From NCBI RefSeq assembly GCF_013141695.1, contig NZ_WHNY01000075.1, forward strand, positions 829,005-893,004: DNA of 64,000 nucleotides, read 5' to 3'. Source of the stretch: Paenibacillus plantarum (lineage in GTDB: Bacteria > Bacillota > Bacilli > Paenibacillales > NBRC-103111). A program made the translations under genes and the position numbers. Positions 18,580 through 27,400 of the stretch are shown here, in pieces. Under the pieces are notes generated by a model. It saw only the letters and a list, made by a program, of their open reading frames with translations, searched no databases and was not told the origin of the DNA. Every line of letters begins with the position of its first letter. Positions within the stretch are counted from its first letter, which is position 1.

Positions 18580-19874
18580 TGTTCGAACGAACAAGAAAGC
18601 AACTGACGATATTTTTCGGCAGTATCCTTGGCGTTGTTATCATTCTCATAACTGCTTTTTTTTATCTGATTCTACAGGAAACTCTTCAACACAATGAAAT
18701 TCAGAAATTAGAAGATCTAAAGAATAAAATGTCCCAGCAATGGGAGCATCGCATTGAGGAGCAAATTAAGGGAAAGCGTACTATGGAGCATGAAGCCAAG
18801 AATGTCGAATGGATCTTCCTGCTTTCAGACGAATCAATTGTTTGGGTGAGTCCAGATGGGAAAACTCAGATCTCTCCAAGTCGTTACACAGAAATGTCCA
18901 ATCAGCTCTTAAATTGGGCTCAACGAAATGAGATGAAAAGTGAGCGCGGTGAACGGTTCTATGTGGAAGTAGGGGGGGCAAGACAGACCTTTCTAATAAG
19001 TTCCCAAGTCTTAAATGACGCTGGCGGGGTATATTGGATGGCCGTTGATATATCCTCAAATGTAGCACTCTTGCATACTATCAGGCTAATCCTCTTGATT
19101 TCTACCATTGTATTATTGTTGATTGCCATCTGGTTAGCCTACTTTTTTGCGGGCAAAGCCATGGTTCCTATCAAAAAATCCTATTATCGCCAGGTTGAGT
19201 TCACAACGAATGCATCCCATGAGCTAAGGACACCGCTGAGTGTTATTCATTCCTCCGTAGAACTATTAGAGGAGTGTAAGGATACATTACCAGAATTTGA
19301 ACAGCATATCCTGGATAGTTTACAGGATGAAGTGAAAAGGATGATCCGGCTTGTAGAGACATTACTAACCTTGGCCCGTAGCGATTCGAAAACGTTGAGT
19401 ATCAAAATGGAAAGGATTAATTTAGGGCAAGTTTCCTATAAAATGATTCAAGCGATAGAACCGCTGGCTCTTGTGAAAGGGATTATTTTAAATGTAGATA
19501 TACCACCGCTCAATCAGGAACTTAACTTCATTCAGGGAAACGTAGATCAATTAAAACAACTCATTTATATCTTACTTGATAATGCCATTAAGTATACACC
19601 GCCTGGCGGACAAGTCACGATCACATATTGCGTTAAACAGAACGGTAGACCCATGTTGCAAATTGCTGATACGGGTATTGGCATTCCAAAGAATGAGCTC
19701 GAACGTATATTTGAGCGTTTCTATAGAGTGGACAAAGCACGTTCACGTGAGTTAGGTGGAGCCGGATTAGGCCTTTCTATTGCCGCAGATATCTTAAGTA
19801 ATCATCGTGCTTACATTCATGTTACAAGTGAAGAAGGGAAGGGGAGTATATTCGAAATAGAATTCAATACGTAG
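18576..19874 (+). CDS. Membrane sensor histidine kinase
   Basis: There are two transmembrane helices (about 12-35 and 165-190) flanking an extracytoplasmic sensor of about 130 residues. Then come an H-box (FTTNASHELRTPLSVIHSS, His about 215), an N-box (LLDNAIKYTPPGG), and ADTGIGIPKNELERIFERFYRVD and GGAGLGLSIA. No HAMP domain is obvious. Length 432. The cognate regulator is the overlapping upstream gene. The sensor domain has no family I recognise. Confidence 0.93.
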   Translation: MMFERTRKQLTIFFGSILGVVIILITAFFYLILQETLQHNEIQKLEDLKNKMSQQWEHRIEEQIKGKRTMEHEAKNVEWIFLLSDESIVWVSPDGKTQISPSRYTEMSNQLLNWAQRNEMKSERGERFYVEVGGARQTFLISSQVLNDAGGVYWMAVDISSNVALLHTIRLILLISTIVLLLIAIWLAYFFAGKAMVPIKKSYYRQVEFTTNASHELRTPLSVIHSSVELLEECKDTLPEFEQHILDSLQDEVKRMIRLVETLLTLARSDSKTLSIKMERINLGQVSYKMIQAIEPLALVKGIILNVDIPPLNQELNFIQGNVDQLKQLIYILLDNAIKYTPPGGQVTITYCVKQNGRPMLQIADTGIGIPKNELERIFERFYRVDKARSRELGGAGLGLSIAADILSNHRAYIHVTSEEGKGSIFEIEFNT

Positions 19875-19979
19875 CTGATTTCAGTTTAATTTCATTTACT
19901 TGATGTATCATTAATCAAGTAGTTGAAAATTGAAGTCGTATGTATGTAAGTACTATTTGTGTACGTTGGAGGAATGTAT

Positions 19980-20405
19980 ATGACCAAAATGGATAAAAAG
20001 TGGATAGTACTTTGTACTACAGCTATAGGCGTAATGTACAGTGCTGGGTATTTGACAACAGAAACACAAGCCACTTTGCAGGAGTCTCAGCAGCACATAC
20101 AAACCAATGTTCATTCCGTCAGCAGTCAGATCAAAAGTCAATATAAGAATGGCACTTTCGATGGAAGTGGGAGTAATCGACGCGGGTCCATTGGGGTTAA
20201 AGTGAGCATTACCAATGATAAAATAACGGATTTGGAAATTAGTCATTTTGCCATGCATTATTCCAAAAACGATGTTGTTGGATTACCTCAAGAAGTTATA
20301 CAAAAGCAAAGTGCTCAAGTGCAGAATGTTTCAGGAGCAACGTATAGTACACAAGCATTCCAAGATGCAATTGAAGACGCACTTATGCAAGCGCGGAATG
20401 AATAA
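19980..20405 (+). CDS. Membrane-anchored FMN-binding protein (flavinylation target)
   Basis: An N-terminal hydrophobic signal/anchor (WIVLCTTAIGVMYSAGYL) is followed by an FMN-binding domain of the NqrC/RnfG type. Its motif VSGATYST (SGAT at residues 118-121) is where ApbE attaches FMN through a phosphoester to Thr. The ATG at 19980 is chosen because TTGGAGGA ends 6 bases before it; GTG at 19959 and ATG at 19974 are poorly placed. Length 141. It overlaps apbE by one base, so modifier and substrate are co-made. It likely acts outside the membrane as a one-electron carrier. Confidence 0.9.
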   Translation: MTKMDKKWIVLCTTAIGVMYSAGYLTTETQATLQESQQHIQTNVHSVSSQIKSQYKNGTFDGSGSNRRGSIGVKVSITNDKITDLEISHFAMHYSKNDVVGLPQEVIQKQSAQVQNVSGATYSTQAFQDAIEDALMQARNE

Positions 20406-21298
20406 TGATCCACATTGTGAAAAAGTCCAAGTTAATGATGGATACTGTTATAGAGATTAAGGTCGTTACTTCTCTTTCATTGCCTAAGGTTGAACCTTTG
20501 ATAGAGCAAGCTTTTGCTGCATTTCGAAACGTGGAACTAGCTTGCAGTCGTTTCACTTCGGATAGTGAATTAATGAAAGCCTCTCAACAGATTAGAACTC
20601 ATGTTCAGATCAGCTCTTGGTTATTTCAACCATTGAAGTTTGCTTTGGAAATGGCGGAATGGACACAGGGGATATTTGACCCAACAATCGGGAAAACAAT
20701 GGAAGCGTATGGCTTCAATCGACATTATCTAACCGGAGAAACTAATTCAAACGTAGCTGCAGATAACGCGACCTTTCGAGATATTGTCTTAAGAGATCAT
20801 GACCGAACGATGTACTTGCATAAGCCACTGCTGATTGATTTAGGGGCGGTTGCGAAAGGATTTGCTATTGATTTAGCCTCCCAGATATTATCAAATTTTC
20901 CTGGTTTTATAATAAATGCTGGTGGAGACCTTTATGCTGGAGGTGTAGATGAAACAGGCCACGCTTGGCGCATCGGAATTCAGCATCCGGCGTACAAGGA
21001 TCACATCATAGATACCATTGAAGTATCGAACGAAGCGGTATGTACATCTGGCGGTTACGAGCGCAAAAGTAAAGTCAGAGAAGATATCCATCATATTATT
21101 ATCCCGAAAAGTAAACAGTCTCCCCATGAGTTGATTAGTTGCAGTATTGTGGCCCCATATGCGATGATGGCGGATGTCTTCTCAACTGTCGTATATTTAT
21201 ATGGCTTGGATCAAGGCAGAAGTTTGATAAACGACTTGCAATTGAAGGGGATTTTGATTACGTCGAAGTTACAAGTGGAAAGAGTAGGAGGGATATGA
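20405..21298 (+). CDS. apbE: FAD:protein FMN transferase (ApbE family)
   Basis: It transfers FMN from FAD to Thr/Ser in extracytoplasmic flavoproteins. Motifs: LMMDTVIEIKV, FDPTIGKTM, LIDLGAVAKGFAIDLA, INAGGDLYAGG, TSGGYER and MADVFSTVVYLYG, in family order. Length 297. No lipobox or clear signal peptide is seen, unlike many ApbE proteins, so either it acts inside before export or the start is imperfectly known. Start (TAATG) overlaps the stop of the FMN-binding gene, its obvious substrate. Confidence 0.93.
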   Translation: MIHIVKKSKLMMDTVIEIKVVTSLSLPKVEPLIEQAFAAFRNVELACSRFTSDSELMKASQQIRTHVQISSWLFQPLKFALEMAEWTQGIFDPTIGKTMEAYGFNRHYLTGETNSNVAADNATFRDIVLRDHDRTMYLHKPLLIDLGAVAKGFAIDLASQILSNFPGFIINAGGDLYAGGVDETGHAWRIGIQHPAYKDHIIDTIEVSNEAVCTSGGYERKSKVREDIHHIIIPKSKQSPHELISCSIVAPYAMMADVFSTVVYLYGLDQGRSLINDLQLKGILITSKLQVERVGGI

Positions 21299-22075
21299 GT
21301 GTCAACCCATCCATGGCATAAAAAACCAAAGAGCTATGTCATCATTTCCTTGGTGGGCATTCTAATTATTGCCGCGATATTCTCATCAGATAGTAAAGGA
21401 ATTTATAATTCAATTATTGCTATAGTTACAGCAGTAGGGATTGATTTGATTTGTTTTCGTTTAGGCAAAGGCAAAAGAAAAAAGTGGCTTCCGGATGGTG
21501 CAGTGATCACAGGGCTTATTATTGCCTTAATTTTAAGCACAGCAACCTCCTGGTATATTGTGGCTATTACTGCAGCCATGGCTATTTTATCTAAGCATCT
21601 ACTCGTGTATAAAAAGAAACCGGTATTTAATCCAGCCGCTTTTGGACTTCTATTATCTATCCTGTTTTTTCAAACGGGACAGAGTTGGTGGGGGGCATTT
21701 GGAGATCTTCCGGTGTGGACAATTGGATTTCTTTTTCTAGGGGGTTATATGGTTACCAATCGGGTGAACAAATTCCCACAAGTGTTTTCCTTTCTTAGTG
21801 TGTATTTTTTGTTATTGCTCCTATTGGGGTTCATACATGTCGGAGAAGCCGCCGATGCATTTCGACCTCCTTTTATAAATGCTTCACTGTTCTTTGCCCT
21901 ATTTATGCTGACAGATCCACCAACCTCTCCAGTCTCCAATAAGGAACAAGTGGTTTTTGGTTTACTGAGCGCAACAGTAGGTGTTGTTATTTATGGTTTT
22001 TTTGGCGGCCTGATGTACTTATTTATCGGACTGCTCATTAGTAATGCTTATCACGTGGTTAGATCGAGGACATGA
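21299..22075 (+). CDS. NqrB/RnfD-like integral membrane protein
   Basis: This is a 258-residue protein with about eight to nine hydrophobic helices. WLPDGAVITGLIIALIL, KPVFNPAAFGLLLS and the late FALFMLTDPPTSPVSNKEQ block are the RnfD/NqrB signature regions. GTG at 21299 follows TAGGAGGG by 6 bases. It is the last gene of the redox locus, ended by a terminator. In Rnf/Nqr the homologous subunit carries flavin and passes electrons through the membrane. No other Rnf/Nqr subunits are present, so this is a reduced, stand-alone relative. Confidence 0.82.
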   Translation: MSTHPWHKKPKSYVIISLVGILIIAAIFSSDSKGIYNSIIAIVTAVGIDLICFRLGKGKRKKWLPDGAVITGLIIALILSTATSWYIVAITAAMAILSKHLLVYKKKPVFNPAAFGLLLSILFFQTGQSWWGAFGDLPVWTIGFLFLGGYMVTNRVNKFPQVFSFLSVYFLLLLLLGFIHVGEAADAFRPPFINASLFFALFMLTDPPTSPVSNKEQVVFGLLSATVGVVIYGFFGGLMYLFIGLLISNAYHVVRSRT

Positions 22076-22158
22076 CAGTTCTACTGAAAGCCGCTTTTTT
22101 AAAGGGTGAATAGCTTAACATTTTTAATGATGTGTCTATAAAAGGGGCTTGAAAATAG

Positions 22159-22206
22159 AAAGCAGAATGAAAATTCAGAATCTGAGTTTTCATTCTGCTT
22201 TTTTAT
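22159..22206 (+). terminator. Terminator of the redox locus
   Basis: AGCAGAATGAAAA and TTTTCATTCTGCT form a 13-base stem followed by TTTTT. Confidence 0.9.
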
Positions 22207-22352
22207 TGGTTCGTTTCATGACTAGACAGTTGAAATTCTTACGTCAAACAAAGAGACTACTAAGTACAAGCACTATATTAGGATGAATAAATAAGCGGAA
22301 TTAGGGAAAGTATACCAAATACTGAAACGTCACTACGCTAGGGGGGACAGCA

Positions 22353-23447
22353 GTGGAGGTTTCCTTCTCTAGGCTGCAAATCGTATTTTTGTTGCTATTA
22401 TCGCTTGGCATTTCTAATCATGTGCTCATTATTCCTCATCTACTCCAAGCTGCGAAACGCGATGCATGGTTTAGTATTTTGCTCGCATACCTAGCTTTAA
22501 TTGGTTGGAGCTTGATCCTGTATTTTATTTTGAAATCAATGGGGATGGCATCGTTTTACCTTTGGCTTAAAGACAGGGTAGGTATGATTGGATTATCAAT
22601 TGTAAGTGGCTGCATCGCTCTTTATTTAGTTGCTGCCGGGATGATGATCGTCTTTGATACGACAAAAAACATCAGCATTCATTTTCTTCCAAAAACGCCT
22701 GATATCGTTGTCATTCTTAGTTATATTTTTTTGTCTTACATCGCAGCTAAATCGGGACTCAAAACAATTGTTTATATGTCTTCAATGTTACTGCCTATCG
22801 TATGGATGTTAGGTGTCGGAGTATCTCTGATGACTATGAGCAGTAAAGATTATGGTATGCTACACCCCCTTCTGAAGGAAGGATTTGGCTCAGACCTGTC
22901 CGGAAGTGTGGTCGTTTTTGGTGGAAGCATTGATTTGATGGTTTTGCTCTTGATCCAGCATAAAATGAGCAAACCGCTTAATTATGGCGTCATTTTCGTA
23001 TTACTGACAATATTAATAGGGCTAATCATGGGTCCAACTATAGGATCCATAGCAGCCTTTGGTCCTTACCAAGCTGAAAACTTGCGATTTCCCGCTTTTG
23101 AACAATGGAGGCTAGTGATGCTTGGCAGACAAATCTCTCATGTGGATTTTTTAGCCGCATTTCAGTTGATGGCAGGAAGTGTTGTGAGAACAGCTTTAAT
23201 AATCCATCTCCTTACTGAACTGGCTGCTGCCCTATCTCAAAAAAATCGACAAGTCGTATTGCTACTCAGTGCTGCCGTCTTGTCACTTCCTTCGCTGTTC
23301 ATGGTCAGCGACATCAGGATGCAAAAGATCATCCATGATTACTTTTACACCTATTCGCTATGGTTCGGAGTTGCCTTAACAGCGGTTCTTTTTATGATCA
23401 TTTATGTTCCGCAACGAAAGGGGAAAGGCAATGAATCAATCACCTGA
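22353..23447 (+). CDS. Spore germination permease-like B-subunit (GerB family), second operon
   Basis: This is an integral membrane receptor subunit with about ten helices over 364 residues (start VSFSRLQIVFLLLLSLGISNHVL). GTG at 22353 follows a GGGGGG site by 6 bases. It overlaps the next gene by 17 bases. Unlike the operon at 3.5-7 kb, the B subunit is first here, giving order B-A-C. The germinant is unknown. Confidence 0.92.
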   Translation: MEVSFSRLQIVFLLLLSLGISNHVLIIPHLLQAAKRDAWFSILLAYLALIGWSLILYFILKSMGMASFYLWLKDRVGMIGLSIVSGCIALYLVAAGMMIVFDTTKNISIHFLPKTPDIVVILSYIFLSYIAAKSGLKTIVYMSSMLLPIVWMLGVGVSLMTMSSKDYGMLHPLLKEGFGSDLSGSVVVFGGSIDLMVLLLIQHKMSKPLNYGVIFVLLTILIGLIMGPTIGSIAAFGPYQAENLRFPAFEQWRLVMLGRQISHVDFLAAFQLMAGSVVRTALIIHLLTELAAALSQKNRQVVLLLSAAVLSLPSLFMVSDIRMQKIIHDYFYTYSLWFGVALTAVLFMIIYVPQRKGKGNESIT

Positions 23448-24909
23448 GGAATCGAGGCTATTCGCAGAGCAAGACGCCTGCTTAAGGGGTGGAAGCTTGT
23501 TGACAGGTCAACTGCAAGAAGCATTCGCACAGTATTCAGACATCATTTTTCCAGCGCTTCCCCAATTAGAAGTATCCGATCAATTGACGGCTTTCTACTG
23601 CGAAGGCATGATTGATAAAACCGAATTGAACTCGTACTTTACTAGGGTATGTCAATATATAAACCATTTATCGGTTAATCTAGAGGATGTTCCGAAGTAT
23701 TCGGATGAAATGCCTCTGTTTGATATTAACTGGACGTTCGGAGATATGGTTATAAATTTGTTTACCGGCTGTTTGATTCTTTATCGGAAAGGTGATACCT
23801 ACTTTTGGGTGGTGGATATTTCCAAGGTCCCCCAACGCGCGATACAGGAATCCAATACGGAAATCTCAATCAAAGGCGCGAAGGATGCTTTCACAGAAGA
23901 CATGTTTACGAATATATCCCTAATAAGGAAACGATTGCAAACGGGATTGTTATTCTGCGAAAAGTTCGTCATTGGAAGTTTAAGCAAAACCGAAGTATCT
24001 CTACTGTATCTGAGTCATAAAGCGAACCCTGCAATGGTTGCAGAAGTACGTAAACGATTGGAAACCTTTCAAACAGAAAGCATTGTTAGCAGTGGCCAGT
24101 TGGAACAATGGTTATCGGACCGAACCTTTTCATTGTTTCCCTTGATTGATTATATCGGTCGGCCTGATTTCGTCGTTGAAACGCTGCTTCGAGGAAGATT
24201 TACGATTGTGGTAGACGGGTCACCTATGGTACTCATCGGACCTTCTAACTTCCTTGAATTGTTAAAGACACCTGAAGATGTCCATTTCCCTTATCATTAT
24301 GTGATATTTCAACGCGTCCTCAGGATATTGGGGCTGATGCTCAGTATTTTTTTGCCGGGCTTTTGGATCGCAATTGCAAGCGTAAATCTAGACCAGATAC
24401 CATTTGCTCTCCTTTCAACGGTAGTCCTTTCACGTGAAGGGGTTCCGTTGCCTTCGTTTCTTGAAGCGTTACTTCTGATATTTCAGTTTGAATTGCTTCG
24501 GGAAGCAGGCGTTCGATTGCCGAAGGCCGTTGGACAAACGATCGGCATTGTAGGAGGACTAATAATAGGAGACTCCCTCATCAGGGCTGGCCTTGCATCT
24601 CCGACATTGCTTGTAGTTATAGCACTTTCCACAGTGGCAGCGTTTAGTCTCGTGAATCAATCATTGGCTGGCACTGTAAGCGTGGTCAGGATTTTTATTT
24701 TTCTACTCTCTTCCTACCTTGGCATTTACGGCTTTTTTCTGAGCATGTTCTTGCTTTTGATCTATCTCTGCCGACTTGAGACATTTGGATTGTCTTATCT
24801 CGAGCCGATATCTTCCTTACGAATGAAGGACTGGCTAGCTGCGTTCGTCGTTGATCCGTTTCGGAGATCGCGAGTTTCGTCGGCTATGCTAAATAAACGG
24901 AAAAGGTGA
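23431..24909 (+). CDS. Spore germination receptor A-subunit (GerA family), second operon
   Basis: The N-terminal soluble domain includes GAKDAFTEDMFTNISLIRKRL; the C-terminal membrane region includes VRLPKAVGQTIGIVGGLIIGDSLIRAG. The ATG at 23431 follows AAAGGGGAAAGGC; an earlier in-frame start at 23404 has no site. Length 492, normal. The stop overlaps a possible GTG start of the C subunit. Confidence 0.93.
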   Translation: MNQSPEESRLFAEQDACLRGGSLLTGQLQEAFAQYSDIIFPALPQLEVSDQLTAFYCEGMIDKTELNSYFTRVCQYINHLSVNLEDVPKYSDEMPLFDINWTFGDMVINLFTGCLILYRKGDTYFWVVDISKVPQRAIQESNTEISIKGAKDAFTEDMFTNISLIRKRLQTGLLFCEKFVIGSLSKTEVSLLYLSHKANPAMVAEVRKRLETFQTESIVSSGQLEQWLSDRTFSLFPLIDYIGRPDFVVETLLRGRFTIVVDGSPMVLIGPSNFLELLKTPEDVHFPYHYVIFQRVLRILGLMLSIFLPGFWIAIASVNLDQIPFALLSTVVLSREGVPLPSFLEALLLIFQFELLREAGVRLPKAVGQTIGIVGGLIIGDSLIRAGLASPTLLVVIALSTVAAFSLVNQSLAGTVSVVRIFIFLLSSYLGIYGFFLSMFLLLIYLCRLETFGLSYLEPISSLRMKDWLAAFVVDPFRRSRVSSAMLNKRKR

Positions 24910-24914
24910 AAGCG

Positions 24915-26087
24915 TTGAAGCATAAGCGGCTATGGAAGCTAGTTGTGATGATGCTTGGATTATTGGTGATGTCGGGCTGCGCCACTGATGTCAAGGATAT
25001 TGATAAGTTAAATTATGCGTCTACCATAGGCGTGGATTACAAGGATGGGAAATACCACGGTTATATCCAATTCAATGATTTTCAGTCCGTTGCCAAAACA
25101 AGCGATACACAGAGGTCGCCTTCAAAAATTTGGGTGGGTGAAGGAGTAGGGGACTCCTTCGAAGAGTCCCTTTTTGATCTTTATAGAACGGCGCAGGAAA
25201 AAATTTATTGGGGTCATGTGACTGCTATTGTGGTTAGCGAAGAGGCGTTCAAGCAAGGTATTGGTAATATTTACGATAGTTTTGTTAGATATTATGAATT
25301 TCGATTGACCCCCTGGGTGTATGGAACGCGAGAATCAATAAAGGAAATTCTCAGCACAGGTGGTTTTTTTGGACAATCACCACTTAGTACCATTCTCCAT
25401 GAACCAACAGGGAATTATTCCCAAACCTCCTTTATTAAGCCCATCAAACTTCATAGATTAATCGGTCAGATGAACGAAGATGGCTTTACCTCATGTATTC
25501 CGACCCTAGCAGTAAACAAGAAAAGCTGGGTGGAAAAAAAGAATAATGAACCTAAACTAACGATCGATGGGGCGATATTCCTAAAACGTGAAGTCTACAA
25601 AAGCTATATTCCAGTAGAGGAATTGATCGGACTTCGCTGGATACAATCGGGTTCTGTACGGGCGGGTGTGTCAGTTCCGAGTAAGACGGAGCCATCGGTT
25701 GAAATCGTTGTCGATAATCCCAAAACTAAGTTGAAGATGGTCAAGATAGATGATCGTCCTCAATTTAATATTGATATGAAAGCGACAGGATATGTTGTCA
25801 GCCGAATCAATAATCAATTGTTGGGGCTTCAACAATTAACCCAAAAGTCGACAGAGAACATCGAAAAAGAAATCCGGAAGTCATTCATGGCAGGTATGAA
25901 AAGGAATACGGATATCTATAATCTTGAACACGATTTATTCCGTTACCATTATCAAGATTGGAAGGCCATCACCACCCAATCGGAGGGGATGTTGTTAAAT
26001 GAAAATGAGATCCGAGATGTCCATATTGACTTAAATATAGAGCATACGAGTGCTGGAAAGAATTCGACTATACGTAGAAGTGAGTGA
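24915..26087 (+). CDS. Spore germination lipoprotein C-subunit (GerC family), second operon
   Basis: The signal peptide KLVVMMLGLLVMSGC ends in lipobox VMSGC, followed by ATDVKDIDKLNYASTIGVD. I favour TTG at 24915, which has AAAGGTG 6 bases upstream; GTG at 24906 is an alternative that overlaps the A-subunit stop. About 390 residues, as in the family. The C-terminal part shows the conserved lysine-rich domain (STENIEKEIRKSFMAGMKRN). Confidence 0.9.
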   Translation: MKHKRLWKLVVMMLGLLVMSGCATDVKDIDKLNYASTIGVDYKDGKYHGYIQFNDFQSVAKTSDTQRSPSKIWVGEGVGDSFEESLFDLYRTAQEKIYWGHVTAIVVSEEAFKQGIGNIYDSFVRYYEFRLTPWVYGTRESIKEILSTGGFFGQSPLSTILHEPTGNYSQTSFIKPIKLHRLIGQMNEDGFTSCIPTLAVNKKSWVEKKNNEPKLTIDGAIFLKREVYKSYIPVEELIGLRWIQSGSVRAGVSVPSKTEPSVEIVVDNPKTKLKMVKIDDRPQFNIDMKATGYVVSRINNQLLGLQQLTQKSTENIEKEIRKSFMAGMKRNTDIYNLEHDLFRYHYQDWKAITTQSEGMLLNENEIRDVHIDLNIEHTSAGKNSTIRRSE

Positions 26088-26180
26088 AAGTACTTTTCGA
26101 GGGATTACCCGGGGTTAGTAAATGTCGGGTGACAAGAACATTATCTTATTAATTGCCACGTAAATCGCGTTTTTTATTTT

Positions 26181-26228
26181 ATGGGATCAAGTTCTTGTCA
26201 CGAGCCAATGACAAGAACTTGATCCCAT
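26181..26228. repeat. Perfect 20-bp inverted repeat with 8-base loop
   Basis: ATGGGATCAAGTTCTTGTCA at 26181-26200 is exactly complementary to 26209-26228, with loop CGAGCCAA. The core TGACAAGAAC also occurs at 26130-26139. No T run follows on either strand, so it is not an ordinary terminator. It lies between gerC and a small open frame. Confidence 0.85.
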
Positions 26229-26323
26229 TCTCGACGAACTTCTGAAATAAAACAAAACATCCTATAATTTAATTGAAAGTAGATATATGTTGTGCTTTGT
26301 CTATGACAAAAAGAGGTGGAAAT

Positions 26324-26470
26324 ATGAAGCACTGTTCTAATTGTCAAAGTATAAACGTCAAACAGATGAGTTCATTTCATACAAGACACTGCATTTTTTT
26401 CGAATATATACATAATGCACCCCCGCAAAAAAATTTGAAAAAGCTATCTTTTTATTATTTAAAATCGTAA
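26324..26470 (+). CDS. Small Cys-rich protein or truncated zinc-ribbon gene
   Basis: A 48-residue product starts at ATG 26324 after a strong AAGAGGTGG site. The start KHCSNCQSINVKQ looks like the first half of a zinc ribbon (CxxC). The rest (YIHNAPPQKNLKKLSFYYLKS) has no partner CxxC, so it may be a frameshifted remnant. No family recognised. Confidence 0.45.
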   Translation: MKHCSNCQSINVKQMSSFHTRHCIFFEYIHNAPPQKNLKKLSFYYLKS

Positions 26471-26574
26471 CAGTTTTCTTCCTTCCTGTTTAAGAAAATC
26501 AAAATCAATTAGAAAAAATGAGTGAATGACTTTTTGGGTCGTCGTTGAACTATCGGATAAACTTATAGCACAGT

Positions 26575-26615
26575 AAACAGGGAGCAGATTGCCGCGGCAG
26601 CTTCTCCCTGTTTTT
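26575..26615 (+). terminator. Hairpin element of the GGGAGCAG class (terminator)
   Basis: AAACAGGGAG pairs with CTCCCTGTTT, with an inner GCCGCGGC, then TTTTT. The left flank (CTATCGGATAAAC) and the right flank (GTACAGGGCAG) resemble the other 3'-end elements of this window (29519-29594, 59014-59080), so it belongs to that dispersed family. Confidence 0.75.
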
Positions 26616-26681
26616 AAAGTACAGGGCAGTTTAACGCAATATAATGTGCTACAATATGGTAATCAAGAACGGAGGGAAGCC

Positions 26682-26924
26682 TTGGATAAAGAAGTTATTT
26701 GGGGGATATTTGTTTCGGATGATGCTAGACGTTTTCCAAACTTTTTTCCAATTGCTTTCTTAGCGACTAAGTGTCCGAATGTAAAGTCACTGAATATGAA
26801 GGTCATAAAGCCATCGGATGTGGCTACTATCATTGTCGAGGCGATGAAACAGGGATGGACACCAAAGGATAAAGGTAAACCTTTATGTTTCTCTCTTTCT
26901 GGAAGCACTCTCGTCCCTCGTTGA
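26682..26924 (+). CDS. Hypothetical 80-residue protein
   Basis: TTG at 26682 follows CGGAGGG by 5 bases; longer frames to 26589 run back into the terminator. The product (VIWGIFVSDDARRFPNFFPI then KVIKPSDVATIIVEAMKQGW) looks like a compact globular alpha/beta protein with no signal or membrane segment. I do not recognise a family. A TACAATAT sequence at 26650-26657 could be its -10 box. Confidence 0.65.
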   Translation: MDKEVIWGIFVSDDARRFPNFFPIAFLATKCPNVKSLNMKVIKPSDVATIIVEAMKQGWTPKDKGKPLCFSLSGSTLVPR

Positions 26925-26981
26925 GCTTACGTAAGAACAATAGCACCACAACATTAAGCTTATAAAAGGAGCAATTTAGCG

Positions 26982-27284
26982 ATGTACGAACATCTCGTTG
27001 TATTCAAGTTCAATACTAATGTCACGCCAATTAAGCAACAGGAATTGCTGGATCAATTGTTAACGTTTCGGGATCGTATCCCCGGGATATTTGATATGAG
27101 TGCAGGCATCAACGTAACTGAAGAAACGGAAAATATTAAGGGTTATACTCTCGGATTACGGGTAACGTTTGAAGACCTTGAGTCGCTGCGTTCATATGGT
27201 CCGCATCCTGTTCATCAGGAATTTGTTAAATCGCTGGATGGTATACTGGAAAATGTTATTGTAGTTGATTACCCATTGGTTTAA
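26982..27284 (+). CDS. Stress-responsive dimeric alpha/beta-barrel (Dabb) protein
   Basis: A 100-residue Dabb domain occupies the whole protein: YEHLVVFKFNTN at the start, LDQLLTFRDRIPGI, GYTLGLRVTFEDLESLRSYGPHPVHQEFV and a closing VIVVDYPLV. AAAAGGAGC precedes the ATG. Members form dimeric ferredoxin-like barrels; some are enzymes (olivetolic acid cyclase type), most are uncharacterised. A hairpin and CTAACGG element follow the stop. Confidence 0.85.
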   Translation: MYEHLVVFKFNTNVTPIKQQELLDQLLTFRDRIPGIFDMSAGINVTEETENIKGYTLGLRVTFEDLESLRSYGPHPVHQEFVKSLDGILENVIVVDYPLV

Positions 27285-27295
27285 GTAACCAATAC

Positions 27296-27350
27296 GAGGC
27301 TGCCGGATAGATCGGCAGCCTCGTTGCGCTAACGGACAGGATAGTTCCAA
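27296..27350 (+). repeat. 3'-end element: GAGGCTGCCG hairpin plus CTAACGG
   Basis: GAGGCTGCCG (27296) pairs with CGGCAGCCTC (27313), followed by GTTGCGCTAACGGACAGGATAGTTCCAATAAG. CTAACGG is at 27329-27335 on the same strand as the Dabb gene it follows. The sequence after it matches the element at 29519. It probably terminates Dabb transcription, though no T run follows. Confidence 0.7.
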
Positions 27351-27400
27351 TAAGTGGTAGAATAAATGTAATACATAATTCAACAGTGTGAGGGCATGCA

